From NCBI GenBank assembly GCA_950295325.1, contig OX485805.1:7502501-7566500 (forward strand): a stretch of DNA of 64,000 nt, given 5' to 3'. The first letter of the stretch is position 1. Every line of letters starts with the position of its first letter. Position numbers and translations under genes: made by a program. Below, in pieces: positions 12,140 to 24,499 of the stretch. Source of the stretch: Polytrichum commune. Lineage: Eukaryota; Streptophyta; Polytrichopsida; Polytrichales; Polytrichaceae. The notes beneath the pieces are model-generated. The model did not search any database. It was not told the origin of the DNA and saw nothing but the letters and a program-made list of their open reading frames with translations.

Positions 12140-14740
12140 CAAACTGGTTGAGTTATTCCATTTCCTCCTGTACATCACTGTAGGGTCACAAATCAACTAG
12201 ATCATTCATTTGAATTTGAGGATATTAAGTAGGGACCCTCAACTTTCACTCTCGTCGAAATCTTGTTAGATGTTCAGTAAAATCTTAAATTGAATGCCAA
12301 GTTTTGCATAGCTTTTAGGAAAATCTCATTTTGTCAAATCTCTGTAGAGAATGTTGCATATGGCCCTAGGAATGATTTGTGTGGTCACCAATTTATGGAT
12401 GGATTGAAGTCACTAAATTGTATTCGAGATTGCTGAGACCTTAATTTGATGAATTTGTAACCTCATCAAATCTAAATACCAAACCAAGTGGTTGCAAACA
12501 GATTGCACATATTAGTGCAATCCTTGGACAACATGCACATGTTTCTTTTACTTATCCACACTACATGCAGTATCCAATGAGGTTGAGTTATACCATTGTT
12601 GATATGCAACTTACACAGTCTAAATTATGAAACAATGAAATATCAAAATATCTCCAACTGATGTCATAATAATTGTATGTTGATATTATTATCATCTATT
12701 ATGTCCTGTATCACTAGCAAACTCTTGTATGAGATTAATATCTTTATTTGATTAACCATTTAGAAACTTGTGGTATCCATACCATTAGTTACATATTGTC
12801 ATGCAAATGATCACGTTTTCATCCAATAAGAAGAATGTTATATTTTTATGATGACATTTGTTCCATTTATTTTCGGAAACCCTCACATGTTGTGCTTTGC
12901 CGTTGCAAAGCTTGAAAGAAGCCCAACATAAGACTCCGATTTCTCTTGCATTGTGCTAGTAGTCACAAGGGAAACCTTTGACATTTATAATGGGCAATCA
13001 ACTATGTTGAGTGTACGATAGGGTGTGTTGTGTGCAACAAGCAAGTTGACTTGATGTGTTTTGAAGAAAGATCCTTATAACCTTTGCGTGGGGAGTTCAA
13101 AGAGGACATACTTTGACGTGTTGGAACCCCCAACGTTTCAATTGCTATCGAGAAATAACTAAAACCTTATCAATCTCATAAAATTAGGTTTCCCAAGCGT
13201 TTAAAATTCACGGTTTTAGCACCATCTACCTCAACTACTTATAGTCATGGTAGAAGATATTGTTACCAATCACCTCAAGTATGTGTACATTGTTTAAGGT
13301 GTTTAATGTCATGTACACTATTTGCGAAGGGCCTAAACTAGATGCCTAGAGGTCTCAAAGTGTCACGTCCACTAATTGCCAATGTGACATTATTTATCAA
13401 CATAAGCAGCTTTTTGAAGTGAAAAAAGTATTTACAATATGATGTTTAGAGTAGCACATTGGGATACTTGAGATGATAGAAATCGCAATTTAGAATAAAA
13501 GGGGAGGATATTATTGAACATACTAATGGAAAATGTCACATGTTTACATTTTAGTATGAAAAAAGAAGATATTCTTGAACCTACTAATGTCTCATAATAT
13601 TATTGAAACATACTCATGCCAAGACATTAATAAGCGCACTTGAACACCAAGTGTCATGAGGTGACACTAATGCTGAAGTTGTTGATCATTAGAGTAATGT
13701 AACATACGCTTGAAAATAGAGTTAAGTGACATTATTACACACGTGACACTCAATACCATAAATGGTGTAGTATTATTTGGTCGGTCCTCCGCCACTCCTA
13801 GTCGCCTCCGAATTAATAATAACGACAATGAAATGAGACAAAAATTCTTGCCACCAACTCAACTTAAATCATCTCACTCGATAAAAAAGCATCGCTTACA
13901 CCGAGACGGAAAGTACACGGGTGTTGGAACTTGGGACCTCGTGTATTAGTCCCAACAAGGCCAAACAATGTTCACATGTTTTCCAATCCCCCCAAGCACT
14001 CGAAAGCACGAGCATGAGCATGATCCTTGTGCATGTGTACTTCTAAGCTCACAAAACCTCCCAACATGCGTGTGGGGGGGCACTCGAGCTACGCGGTAGA
14101 GGACACCATGACTGCCCAAATTTAGCCTCAAAACTTGGGCCTAAGCTTATGCCCCCCCCCCCCCCCCCCCCCCTCCCCACCTCACTTTACCAAATAACCA
14201 AAGTTTTTTTTTAAAAAAAACCCGGGTAAAGTTCTCTCGGTTATAGCGGAGGCATCCAGCTATCCCAATGCTCCTACAAGAACTTGCTCTAGAGATTTTC
14301 AAGTAGGGTTTAGTGATGTAGCATTCACACATGTTTGTTGTTGTTTTTATCTACCAAGCAATGACATGTTGGATAGTTTGTGTCCCATCCCCAAGTGCCT
14401 TACTACTCATCTATCTTATCATCGGTTTCTTGTTAATGGAACTCCTTGTGCCCTCGTAGCTAAGACTAACAAGCAACCAATCACAAGGGCAGGAGGCCAC
14501 ACTTTTAAAGGTCTTACATTCTTGCCTCATGTCTGGGTACCGATGGGAGGGTCGGTGCTTGAGGCTGGAAAACCTCCACTTTTAAAGCATGCCACGTCAT
14601 TTGCCAACTAGGCTCTGCACTAGATAATGCCGATGGTGTGAAGGCCGTGTGTTTAGAACCAACTTTTAGGCTTAGCTAAAGTCAGGTGGGGAGGGGGCAT
14701 TATTGCGACAACTAACTTATTTGTAGGATAAGTTGCCCTT
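12140..14740. other. Intergenic DNA with no gene; one long C tract
   Basis: AT-rich sequence after the PIG-O stop. No canonical AATAAA is seen close to the stop. Around 13500-13620 a phrase like TTGAACATACTAATG recurs three times at about 60-bp spacing, suggesting a decayed tandem array. A run of 22 C lies at 14152-14173, followed at 14203-14220 by a T run and an A run that could form a hairpin. No coding similarity recognised. Confidence 0.6.
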
Positions 14741-14744
14741 TCAC

Positions 14745-15145
14745 ACAACTTAAATTCAAGGAGAGTGGCCCTTAAATGGACACTTTTAGCTCGGCACCCA
14801 CATCATCCACATCTTGTAGGATGCAAAACACACAGTTAATGTGAGACGATTGCTAAATTTAACTCATGGATGTAGACGTTTTCCTCATCATTTTTGAAGT
14901 TCATATGAATAGCTCATTCGTTGTCGAAGTGAGAGCTCCCGTGCCCATCACATGGTCATATAGGTCCTCCCAATTAAGTTAATTGTCGCGTCTAAATGAA
15001 TATTAAGTTTTGAGTTTGTAGTCCAATCGCTTTTGAACACGTGTCTTAAAGAAAAGTAGATCAAGAAAAGTGATTGAGTAAGGCTGACATAAAAGTAGAT
15101 GAGTATGTGTTGGTTACATTTTCCTGGACTGGCTACCACATAATT
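14745..15145 (+). repeat. Copy of the abundant C-tract repeat family
   Basis: Begins with the family phrase CTTGTAGGATGCAAAACACA, then TTTGAAGTTCATATGAATA, the GTGAGAGCTC block, a GATCAT-like block before the C-rich site, and a final GCTTTTGAACACGTGTC. The same order is found at 15110-15425, 16890-17345, 24500-24900, 36380-36670 and 45800-46190 (+), and at 24905-25230, 25360-25690 and 40235-40460 (-). No coding capacity, probably a non-autonomous element. Copy ends are approximate. Confidence 0.6.
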
Positions 15146-15425
15146 TGCGGAGCTCATATGAACATCTTATTTGTTATCACAGTGAAGATTCTCATGCTCA
15201 TTAAACGATCATACAACCGCTCCCCCCCCCCCCCCCCCCTCAGATAATGTTGACCATTGAACCTAGAATGGTTATCGTGTTTGAGAACATAGGCCAACCC
15301 CTTCGAATCACTTGTCTTTCTGGTATCCGTTCTTGGAGTCACGCCTGACCACACAACACTCAAGTATAGGTGGTTTTGGGTAAGACGAATAACCGAATTA
15401 GGCACCCTCTCTACCTCCCCCTTAC
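15110..15425 (+). repeat. Copy of the abundant C-tract repeat family, with an 18-C tract
   Basis: Overlaps the tail of the previous copy. Shows GAGCTCATATGAACATC, GTGAAGATTCTCATGCTCAT, a C tract at 15222-15239, TTGACCATTGAACCTAGAAT and GGTATCCGTTCTTGGAGTCA in family order. Confidence 0.65.
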
Positions 15426-15639
15426 GCATTGTCGAACCTCAAGAATCCACAAATCCATCAACAACGTCACCGACAATGGACTTAGAGCCGGTGACCCGTC
15501 AGACACACTGATTCCTTAGAATTGACAAAACCCGGACACATGTAAAGAAATGTGGGTCAAAATGTACAACATGTCTAGATTCCCCTAGTTTTCGAGCCCA
15601 TAGATAGGTAGAAAAAGTTTTACTGGTCACCGAACTTCC

Positions 15640-15664
15640 ATTATTATTATTATTATTATTATTA
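15640..15664 (+). repeat. (ATT)n microsatellite
   Basis: About eight perfect ATT units. Confidence 0.9.
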
Positions 15665-16017
15665 CTACTAAGTCATGGCTTTGGATATCATCGTCTGCCA
15701 TCATTCACTCACGCAGCAATTCTTCAATCCTATGGCAGGCCCCACTTTTTTTTCTTTCTTTCTCTTTCGTGATTTAAGGCTCCCGGGTAGAATTTGGGCT
15801 CCATGTGGCAGATAATGCAACAACAACAACAATGCTCGGGTCGTCGGAATTATGGCTCTTACTTTTGAGTGCCCGTGATTGGCAATTGTTGCCCATGTAC
15901 CTACTCGGGAGCCGGCAAAGGAAAGAGGGGGGGGGGGGGGGTTTATCATATATATTTCATATCTACTATGTTAAATCTTGTAGTTAGTGTCACCAATTTC
16001 TATTTGTCTTGCTCACT

Positions 16018-16345
16018 ACTACATTAAATAGGATATTTAGTGTTTGATTATATTCAATGTTGTTACCACCCTACCCTGCTCAACATCAATTTTCAATTCC
16101 TTGACAATTGGTGTTAGATATAAATGTGTCGCTACCTTCCCTACTGCCACCTCTTTTCTTGTAAAGCATGGATTTCACATCCTTACTCAGACTGAATTCA
16201 AACATGTAACTTCCACATATTATCATAGTTGATACTTAGTGTTTGAGGTTACATTTAATGTTACTTACTTTCATAGGGTTATTGACATTTAGTGTATGCG
16301 TTCGTATTTAATGTATCAAACACTAAATATCATATTTGGTGTAGT
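16018..16345 (+). mobile_element. MITE, about 328 bp, first copy of an inverted pair
   Basis: Terminal inverted repeats of about 31 bp: the left end starts ACTACATTAAATAGGATATT and the right end read backwards starts ACTACACCAAATATGATATT. The whole unit matches 33643-33978 in the opposite orientation, including a GTTACCACCCTACCCTGCTC block and a CAATTCCTTGACAATT block. There is no coding capacity. No clean target duplication was found, so the superfamily is left open. Confidence 0.75.
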
Positions 16346-16889
16346 TGTCAACTGTCCGTGTAGTGTCACCAACACTAAATGCAAACCTCACATTAGTTGT
16401 CGTTCCTTGTAAAAAGAGACATTTGGGCATTGCGGATTTACAGTATTGCAATTACTGTCACTTGCTACGTGAATTTTTCATCCTAGTTTCAATCATACCT
16501 GACAACCTTTCATTACAGAAATGTTAGGATGTAGAATATACCAAATTTTGGTTTAATAATTGGTGTTTGGATGAACTAGTTATTGCAATGATATAAGATG
16601 CCATGTGATACTAAGGGGGTTGTTTACACCATGGATCATGAAGTCATCCCCAGGCCCTGTAAACTATGTGATTGGCTGTTGGATTTGTCCCGGGACCACT
16701 TTGGTTTACACCTAGAAAAAAAATGGCAGAGTGACCATGGAGTGCGAGGCCCCCAAAAGACATATTTTAAGGCCTACATTATCTGGTAACATGATCCAAT
16801 GGGTTTTGTGGTGGGAGAGGCAAGAGGAAGATGGCCATCTTCCACTAGTAATATTTAGTGTAGTGTTGGCTGCTTATACATGTTGTGCC

Positions 16890-17345
16890 TAGTAATCAAC
16901 CCGGTTGTCACGCTTGACTATAAGATAGATGGGTATAAAATGGTTACTCTTTCCAGCTATGAAACACACTTCTCCTAGGGTATGAAGCACGCAATTATTA
17001 CAAGTTACAAGTTGGTTAGCAACTCTAAAATCGAGGTTGTACCCACTTTCCTCATCATTTGCAAAGCTCATTTGTATCTCTTATTCACTATCAAAGTGAA
17101 GACTCTCATGCTTATTAAACTAATATAGCCCCCCTCATTTATGTCGATCATTGAGCTTAGAATGGTTATCATATTTTGAATGATGCCACACACTCCAATC
17201 TCTGTTGAAGTCACGTCTTTTTGGTATCCGTTCTTGGAGGCCACACCAAATCACATACCACTCAATTATAGGCGTCCTAAAAATTTGAATAACCAAACGA
17301 GAGATGTCTACCTTAGGTGTCTACTTATCTAAGAAACAAAATTAG
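16890..17345 (+). repeat. Copy of the abundant C-tract repeat family
   Basis: Contains TAGGGTATGAAGCACGCAAT, GCAAAGCTCATTTGTATCTC, GTGAAGACTCTCATGCTTAT, a short C run, GATCATTGAGCTTAGAATGG and GGTATCCGTTCTTGGAGGCC. The order is the same as in its relatives. Confidence 0.65.
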
Positions 17346-17435
17346 TCGCTATTTTCTATGTCCATCACATGAGATTTTTTGAATGACAACGTTCTTATCG
17401 CTGAGCTCTCAATTACGGAGATGCAAATGTGAATG

Positions 17436-17578
17436 GTACACTAGACATTGTATTTGGTGTCACTTACAATTTGGAACTATGCAATGCTATAACTATTTGC
17501 TTATATCTCAATTTTTTTCTTCCAACAAAGGTCAAACTATTTGTTTGGACATTATAGAACATTAACATCTTTACTTGG
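17436..17578 (+). repeat. Dispersed direct repeat (second copy 57903-58040)
   Basis: Both copies run through GTATTTGGTGTCACTTAC/GTATTTAGTGTCCCTTAC, ATGCTATAACTA, CCAACAAAGGT and TTATAGAACATTAACATCTT. Boundaries are approximate. Confidence 0.7.
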
Positions 17579-17779
17579 ATACCAATATTCCCCTTACCAA
17601 TATTGAACATGAAGACCTTGGATATGAGACATGATGGTTCCTTTCAAAAGTAGTTATGTAGGCAAACCTAAACCAACACATACACTAAAACCAACACCAT
17701 GTACCGTTGTCATATGTTAAGTACCCCAAATGTACAATGGTCATACATAGTATTGGTTTAAATTCAATGTCAGTTTTGG

Positions 17780-17780
<1 letters not shown>

Positions 17781-17810
<30 letters not shown>
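17781..17810 (+). repeat. Compound (TA)9(CA)6 microsatellite
   Basis: Perfect dinucleotide runs, TA at 17781-17798 and CA at 17799-17810. Confidence 0.95.
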
Positions 17811-17879
17811 TCAAAGTACCTTCCCACTTCGGCCATTTATAAGAATTAAATATTATACTTCCTAATTTTAGACTCAACC

Positions 17880-18410
17880 CCCATATTTAAAGGGAAAATC
17901 CAAAATTTTCCATAATATTTTAAGATTTTTTTCAAAAATATTTGGTTTTCCTAAAAATAGTCTAATCAATGCCAAAGTGGTGAAGGTACTACGATATATG
18001 TACCTTATGCAAGTAGACCTTGGATACCAAAGATCTTGAAAATAGGAAAGAAAACACCGCAAATATCTTTTGTGTCCAAAGCCAATGGAGATCCTCCACA
18101 TCACCTTATTCCGTCCCCAAAGGAAAAGATGAACTAAATCATTTTCTCTAGGCGTGGAAAGGCTAGACTATGACATCTAAAATACAAACAAAATATTCCG
18201 TTGGTTTTTCATGGATGAAATCCCCATGAACATCCGCCAATGACCACAACGTTTGGATGTTTCTTGCCATTTTGGGGATGGATATGTCCATATTTGGATG
18301 GAGATTGCAAGATCATCCATGTATGGCTTCATCGCTCCAATGATTGTCGCCATTGAACCACCGGCTTTCTGAAAAATCTCCAAGAACAAAAACAAAACAA
18401 AACCCAAGTT
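17880..18410 (-). pseudogene. Decayed Ty3/gypsy-type reverse transcriptase fragment
   Basis: On the minus strand, a 76-codon frame (18407-18177) contains IFQKA, then about 14 residues later MKPYMDDLAIS, then KRCGHWRM. This matches the spacing of the RT segment from the ATFQ-like block to the catalytic Y-x-DD and the following helix. YMDD is encoded by 18312-18323. Frames downstream (18104-17874) are broken by stops. No LTRs, protease or integrase were seen, so only a small remnant is left. Some of this could be chance, but YMDD together with FQKA at correct spacing is persuasive. Confidence 0.45.
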
Positions 18411-18594
18411 GCTATGGAAGCCCTAGTGGAGTTGTGACAAATTTTAATTTTCAATCTTTTTGTGCTTGACCCCCTTTGCATAGTAGTACAATCATGTGTT
18501 GTACTTAAAAATCACACCCGAAAAGTCACACCAAAGGTGATGGGCCAAAAAAGCCCCACACGATGGATGAAAAAGTGATTGGAGGAGCGGATGG

Positions 18595-18634
18595 ATAGAT
18601 GGATGGATGAATGGATGGATGGATGGATGGATGA
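18595..18634 (+). repeat. (GGAT)n microsatellite
   Basis: About nine GATG/GGAT units with a few substitutions. Related GGAT runs occur at 19067-19083 and 19429-19445, either side of an inserted element. Confidence 0.9.
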
Positions 18635-19083
18635 TGAAGAAGTAAGTACCACCCAATCCATGGTTTGTCACTTTCCCGTCAATTGTTTCGATGGGATTGT
18701 GGCGCATCATGGCTCTCATCCATTTCCCCACTTTTCCGTAAGTAACTTAGTGTCATCCACTAAGTTACCGGAGTGGGTAGTAAGTGTGTGAGTGTATATT
18801 ATTATGATTGTTTGATGGGATGTGTTCCGTGCACATTTGGTGAGCCATCACTACACTTCATGATGTTCGAACATTCATGGCACCACGACCGTTGGATCGA
18901 GACAAGGTCTCATCCTAGCCGCTCATGTTGCATTCAGGCACCACCTTAGCTTTGATGGGGATATGTAGTTGGAAGGGGATGGATGGTGGAGACACATGGG
19001 CCCGTCCGTCCTTATCCTTTTGTGTGTGTGGATGAAAATTTGAAGAAAGGTCCACTTATGCGTTGGTGGATGGATGGATGGAT

Positions 19084-19428
19084 CTCGGGGGGGGGGGGGG
19101 CAGTGTGTTAAAAATTTAAGGATATAGGTGCGAACAACCACTATTTTATAGGGGGGTAGTACTTTCAATTCTCTTCTTTTTTTCACATGCTATCATTATG
19201 TAAATTTCTACTTTGGGTTAATAGAAAAATGGCTTGCATTACTTATAATTCCAAATTACCTATTATTCCATACCCTATAGTACTTTAAAGATGTCCAGTG
19301 CCATTTTTGATACCCTACATTACTCTTAAGTCCATTTATAATTTTTTGCCCCCATGTTTTTAAAATACCCTATCATTTGTTCGCACGTATTTTGCTACTC
19401 CAACCAATGACTACCCCCCCCCCCCGAG
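19084..19428 (+). mobile_element. hAT-like MITE with G/C-tract ends inserted in a GGAT microsatellite
   Basis: 345 bp. Left end CTC followed by 14 G and CAGT; right end read backwards CTC, GGGGGGGGGGGG and TAGT. It is flanked by GGATGGAT on both sides (19076-19083 and 19429-19436), an 8-bp duplication as in hAT elements, although the microsatellite context weakens that inference. GTGCGAACAA lies subterminally at both ends, a motif shared with the elements at 27981, 29950 and 55461. No coding capacity. Confidence 0.7.
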
Positions 19429-19436
19429 GGATGGAT

Positions 19437-21585
19437 GGATGGATGGGAGTCGATGTATATTGACTTATGGGTGGAAATTTGGGCCCTAGACGCGTGCATA
19501 TTGTGCTCTAAGATACACAATGAAGTTTGGACTTAAAACTATGTAATCTTGATTTGAGAGGATTTGTTAAATTGAACGATGTTTCCATGACGTTCGTTGG
19601 ATTATTGGAGGACACCAAATGTATGGATGTGATCTTTAAGGCAACAACAACAACGACTAGTTTTGCTTCACAAAGCTTTTGCTTTCTAACCTTGCAATCT
19701 TCATTCTAAGCGCACATGAACAATGTATGTTGCTATGTGCGAAAGGCTTGGGGGTTGAGAAACTTTGAGTTGCAGGCATGATCTGTTGCCGATGTTGAAG
19801 TTATCTTCCACCATCCTCTTCACGAGTGACGACATATGTTTTCATCTTGCACTGCTAGCATATGAGTCCTAGAAAATTGTGTTGCGTCGATGACAAAAAT
19901 TATGCAAATCTACCATGATGGTAGATCCAGTGATGCGAGACAAGTTTCCCATGACTCACATGCTCAAGTAGTGATGGGTTCACAACCCTCAATATCCAAG
20001 CGACACGGTAGGTCCTAGTACTTATGAATGAAGTGATCAACACTATCAAATGACCAAGACTACCATTGGGAGAGGGGAACACTATGGGGATTGCATGTGG
20101 TTCCTTACCATTGGTTTTCTTCCACTTTATGGTTTTATGCTCTATTACATTAGTGGATTTCCAATCCAATTTATAGATAATATTACTAAGCAACTACATG
20201 ATGACCTTTAAACTTTAATTTATTTAAAAAAAACTGCAATAATTTTACTAAGATAATATTCAATTGTTTGTCAGAAAGTTCTTACTACACAACATGAGCG
20301 CTCTTCATAAATAGGGAATCTTGGAATCAAAGGAGAAGCATGCTCATGTGTTCCATGCCCCATGGAACGTACCCAAGGACTTGTGTAATGTTGTGCATCT
20401 AGTGGAAGAGACCCAGTGATAAGGAACCGCAATTCCATAGTTAAACAAAATAAATAAGAGAAAAAAAGATCTCTAGAGTGACCTCAAACACTTGGTTTGT
20501 TTTGTGAGCATGGACTAGGTACTACCCTAACAATATCCAAACACCGGGACCAAAATTTATCAATTATTGAAATATGTGATTTATCAATTATTCAATTTTT
20601 ATACCCACATCATAACCATGTTGGGATTTCTTGTGGTCAACTTCTTAGAGCACATATTACTTTGTCTTTCTAGTAAGTTGAACCATTGAGAAAGGGAACC
20701 AAGGAACCAATGTGGAACAAACATTGTAGGAAGTCGCAACCCTTGAAGTCCCCAAATGCCAAATTTGACATCTTGATTGCGTATAAAATTTCCAAGATAT
20801 TATGTTATTAATTTACAAATTGAGATGGTTCCTAGAGCAAATTTAACCAAAATGAGTCGATTTGCTATCCATAAGCATTCAAATTTGCTATCCATAACAA
20901 TGTTCCATGGGAATATTCCTCACATTCAACCTGAATGTGAAGAATATTCTATAGAATATTATCGGTCCCACGAAACACTGTTATGGATTTGAATAATGTT
21001 ATGGGAGAAGCTAAGGTCAAAATAGTATAGTCTATATTGTTGAAGTAACCTTAAAAGTTATTTATTTATTTATAATAGTTTTGAAGTTTTTATTCTCACT
21101 TAAAGTGTAGTCTCCACCAAGACACAACCAAGTAGCAGCCCTCATCTTCTCAAATGCACCCTCCTAGGCACGTAAATATTGGTTGATAAAACTCAATTAT
21201 GCCTAGATGGATTTTCAAGGCCATTTGGAGTGCTTCTTGTATTGGAATAGGTCATCAAAAAGTAACTCCTTCCAAGTAGGAGATATAGGTTTCGATTCCG
21301 GCCAAGAAGCACAAATCGAGCTCACATAAAATCAGGGCAAACCCCTAACCACTAATAAAATGGGAAGCGGGGCACAATGAACCTTCAAACACCATCTAAT
21401 GTGTTTGGTTTCCAAATTTTGTGTATGGGTTGTTGAATGACTTTACACATACTATGTATTGTGAGACATCAACCTTTCTAAGGTACTCCTTTAAAGAGGA
21501 CACGTAATCCATACATGACAAGCATTTTTTTTATTTTTTTTTATTTTTTTGGGGGGGGGGGGCATTAGGGGTTGTGGGTAACGAT
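19437..21585. other. Intergenic DNA, nothing recognised
   Basis: AT-rich with short open frames only. A 12-G tract is at 21551-21562. A B-box-like phrase (GGTTTCGATTCC) occurs near 21288 but lacks a convincing A box. Confidence 0.55.
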
Positions 21586-21589
21586 GAAT

Positions 21590-21789
21590 GGTTGACAATT
21601 TTGCCAAGTGGTTCGATGAATTCCCTAGGACTCAACATTTAAATTATGACTACTGTGATTTACTACAAAGCTTTCCCAATCAGGTTTCATAATTCACCTC
21701 CAAACAATGCATGTTTTATTTCCTCAACAGTTGCCCCAAGGGGAAAATACGACGCATTGGCCATTGTCCGGCAATGGTTTTGATCTAAG
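21590..21789 (+). repeat. Duplicated segment, copy 1 (interrupted by the element at 21790)
   Basis: Matches 22482-22756: CCAAGTGGTTCGATGA/CCAAGTGGTTTGATGA, CTAGGACTCAACATT, CAAACAATGCATGTTT, and AAGGGGAAAATAC followed by GGCCATTGTCCGGCAATGG. The match runs right up to GATCTAAG, where the transposon begins. Confidence 0.8.
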
Positions 21790-22334
21790 GGCCACTTTAC
21801 ACCTAGAGGCCGGGTCAATTCGTTGTGTAAGAGGCTTGAAATCCTCACTTGTGATTGGTCAAAAGGTTGAAATCGGTCCCAACCCCTTTACACCTAGAGG
21901 CAGGGTCGATTTGGTGGTACAAATTTTTTAATCAAAAAAGTATGGTTTGACACAGCCCAAGCTCGTTGAATTGGGTGCACCCAAAATGGAAGGCCAATTC
22001 TTGACCTCGGGACCAATATCAAATTTCAATTTAAAAATATTAGAAAAAAAACTTTCTTCAATAAGATATGATTTTTTTAGCAAACCATATCCATTAGATT
22101 ATGTGGAAATATGAACGGCTCTATGCTAGATTATGCTAGATCCGTTGGGTTATGCTAGATTTATTGAAGCGGCCTAGCTTCTTGGCCCTAAGGCCTTTAT
22201 GTATGAAAAAATTGGCCCCCATTGTAATCTTATTATAATGTGTAGTTTAGGCTGACCTCCAACCCAAAAGGGGCTGAAATTTCATGCAATCGGCCGCAAG
22301 GGGAATTGGCCCGGCCTCTAGGTGTAAAGCGGCC
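21790..22334 (+). mobile_element. 545-bp terminal-inverted-repeat element with 5-bp target duplication
   Basis: Left end GGCCACTTTACACCTAGAGG and right end read backwards GGCCGCTTTACACCTAGAGG; the inverted match extends about 33 bp. CTAAG flanks both sides (21785-21789, 22335-22339). The nearby paralogous segment has GATCTAAGTGGTG with no insertion, an empty site. A second copy of the end motif lies inside at about 21888-21916. Non-coding and non-autonomous; the superfamily is not clear from a 5-bp duplication. Confidence 0.8.
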
Positions 22335-22481
22335 CTAAGTGTGTGTTGGTTTAGATTACAGTGTCGTGAAGGTCGCATGATGCTCTCAACTAGATTTGTG
22401 GTTTTCGTTGTCAAACAAATAGACCTTACTTCCCTAGCATGGCCGATAACGTGTTTGTTGGGGTCGTAAGTAAGGATGCAT

Positions 22482-22756
22482 GATTGATGACTTTTCCAAG
22501 TGGTTTGATGACTTTCCTAGGACTCAACATTCAAATTACGATTAATGTAACTTACTACAAAGCTATTGCTTCCATAATGAACACAAGAGGGGAGAGGGTG
22601 CGCAAAGTTCGCAACAAGAAAAAAGGGAACAAGATAGTAAATATTGATCAAGACTCATACTTAATGTTCAAACAATGCATGTTTAATTTCTTAATAGTTG
22701 CCGCAAGGGGAAAATACAACAAAGTGGCCATTGTCCGGCAATGGTGTTTGATCTAA
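22482..22756 (+). repeat. Duplicated segment, copy 2 (empty site)
   Basis: Paralogue of 21590-21789, with extra sequence in its middle. It holds a 90-codon open frame (22484-22756) whose last 30 codons are mirrored in diverged form in copy 1. The product is not recognised, so coding function is not claimed. Confidence 0.65.
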
Positions 22757-22759
22757 GTG

Positions 22760-24480
22760 GTGTGCTACTCGTTGAGATCGTGTCTATTTTAGAACCCCGA
22801 TTATTACGTTCCCAACTACCCTACTTATCTACCACTTGAGTCGATAACTTGCTAACCACAACCCATACGTAATGTCTTACAAAATTGGCGGCTAAGATAA
22901 GCTTGGCCACATCGTTCTAGATGACCTCAATTTGGCTTACGTCAGCATGTTTCAGTAGTTGATGTCGAGGCCACTAACGTAACTATAAGCATTAAGTTAT
23001 GAAGAAGGAGCACAAACAATGGCTATGACCAATGTTGGTTGGTTATACATGTTGTGGCAATCATCACATGGTTCTAGACTTTCAACATTTATGGGTCTCC
23101 AAAAAATTAAGTTATTCAACACTATTCAATATTGATATGTACCCTATTAAAATAAGTCAAACATAATTTGTTGTTAGTGATATCTTTTTAGTTGTAGAAA
23201 TGATTGATTTATTTTGACAGTTGAGACTGTAGGAAACCACCGACTAAAAGTCTTTGGCACCTATTACTATGGCCCATTGTAATGTCATCATACCATGTTA
23301 TTTTTGTTGACCCATGCTATATTTGAGCCCACATTATCATATGTTCAAACCTCGGAATATGGAATCAATGTGCTTTTCATGAACATGACTATGGGTTGGA
23401 AAATATAATATCAATAGTTTACCAATAAACATCAATATATTATTAACATTTTGTCATTTTATATTCACATATTAATTTTTATTTATCCACAAATCCATCT
23501 AATTTTCAACCCACACATAAAATACAGTGGGCCATGGTATTTTCTACCCCCGCTCGCTTTCAACCCACAATGTTAGGTGTAAACAGTGTAATGGTCATAT
23601 GAACCTATTAATAAACTATGGTTATGAACGAAACAGTTGTCTACAAAAAAAATTCAATACCTAAAAAATGAACTTCTCCATAAAACTTCATAAATTGGAG
23701 TCGTGATTAGTGCATGAACTTGATAACCAACCAACATCCCCTATAACATCATTTGTGCTCCTCTTTGCCTTGCCTCCATAGCCATGAACACACCAACTAA
23801 ACCACAATGTAGTACTTGAGACCCATCCCCTACCCATCAAAGTTGAACAACAACTCCAATCATACGAAGTGAAATTGGTTTTCTAAAGCCTAGGAACAAA
23901 AGGCTGACTCAAGTGACAACAATGAAGGTACCAGTACACACTTATTGTCAACACGAACATGTAAGCTCCCTCATTGAAGAGAAGCTTGCGAAACACAAGA
24001 TACAACCTTAGAGATGGTTTTTCCCAAGTTCGTTTGATTGAGTCAATTCCTCCTCTCCTTCTTTCTCTTCTCCAACCATGTCCAAAGGGTCGTATATGCT
24101 TGATTGGGTCCACTTTGCACAACACACTCGAATCAAGGAAAGAAAGTGCCGCCAATGCGTGGAGTGGAGTGGAGTGGAGTGGAGTTAGGTTAACAAGTTA
24201 GTCGAACTTCATCACGAACCGTCAACAACCTTGTGGGTGGCATAGCTTTTACTTTTTCCTTTTGCATGGCTTGGCCGTCAAGTCCGCCTCTCTTAGTGCA
24301 CCACCTAGGGCAAGGCCCCCTTCATTTGGGCCATAACTCAAGGGGACTTTGATGCTTCTCTTGGGCGATGATGAGTGCACGTTTCATGGAATGTGACCAA
24401 ATAACAAATCGTATGTATGACTATCCGAGACTTGCAAGATAGAATGAATGAATGAATGAATATAATAATGAATGTATATG
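22760..24480. other. Intergenic DNA with small satellites only
   Basis: No gene recognised. A perfect (GGAGT)5 run lies at 24161-24185 and a GAAT-rich run at about 24442-24465. Confidence 0.6.
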
Positions 24481-24499
24481 AGAATGAATGTAGGATGAA

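Noticed and set aside
21270-21310. SINE from a B-box-like GGTTTCGATTCC
   Set aside because: The box has an inserted base and no A box is found at a suitable distance.
22484-22756. 90-codon open frame as a gene
   Set aside because: Lies in a duplicated repeat segment, is broken in the paralogous copy, and shows no known similarity.
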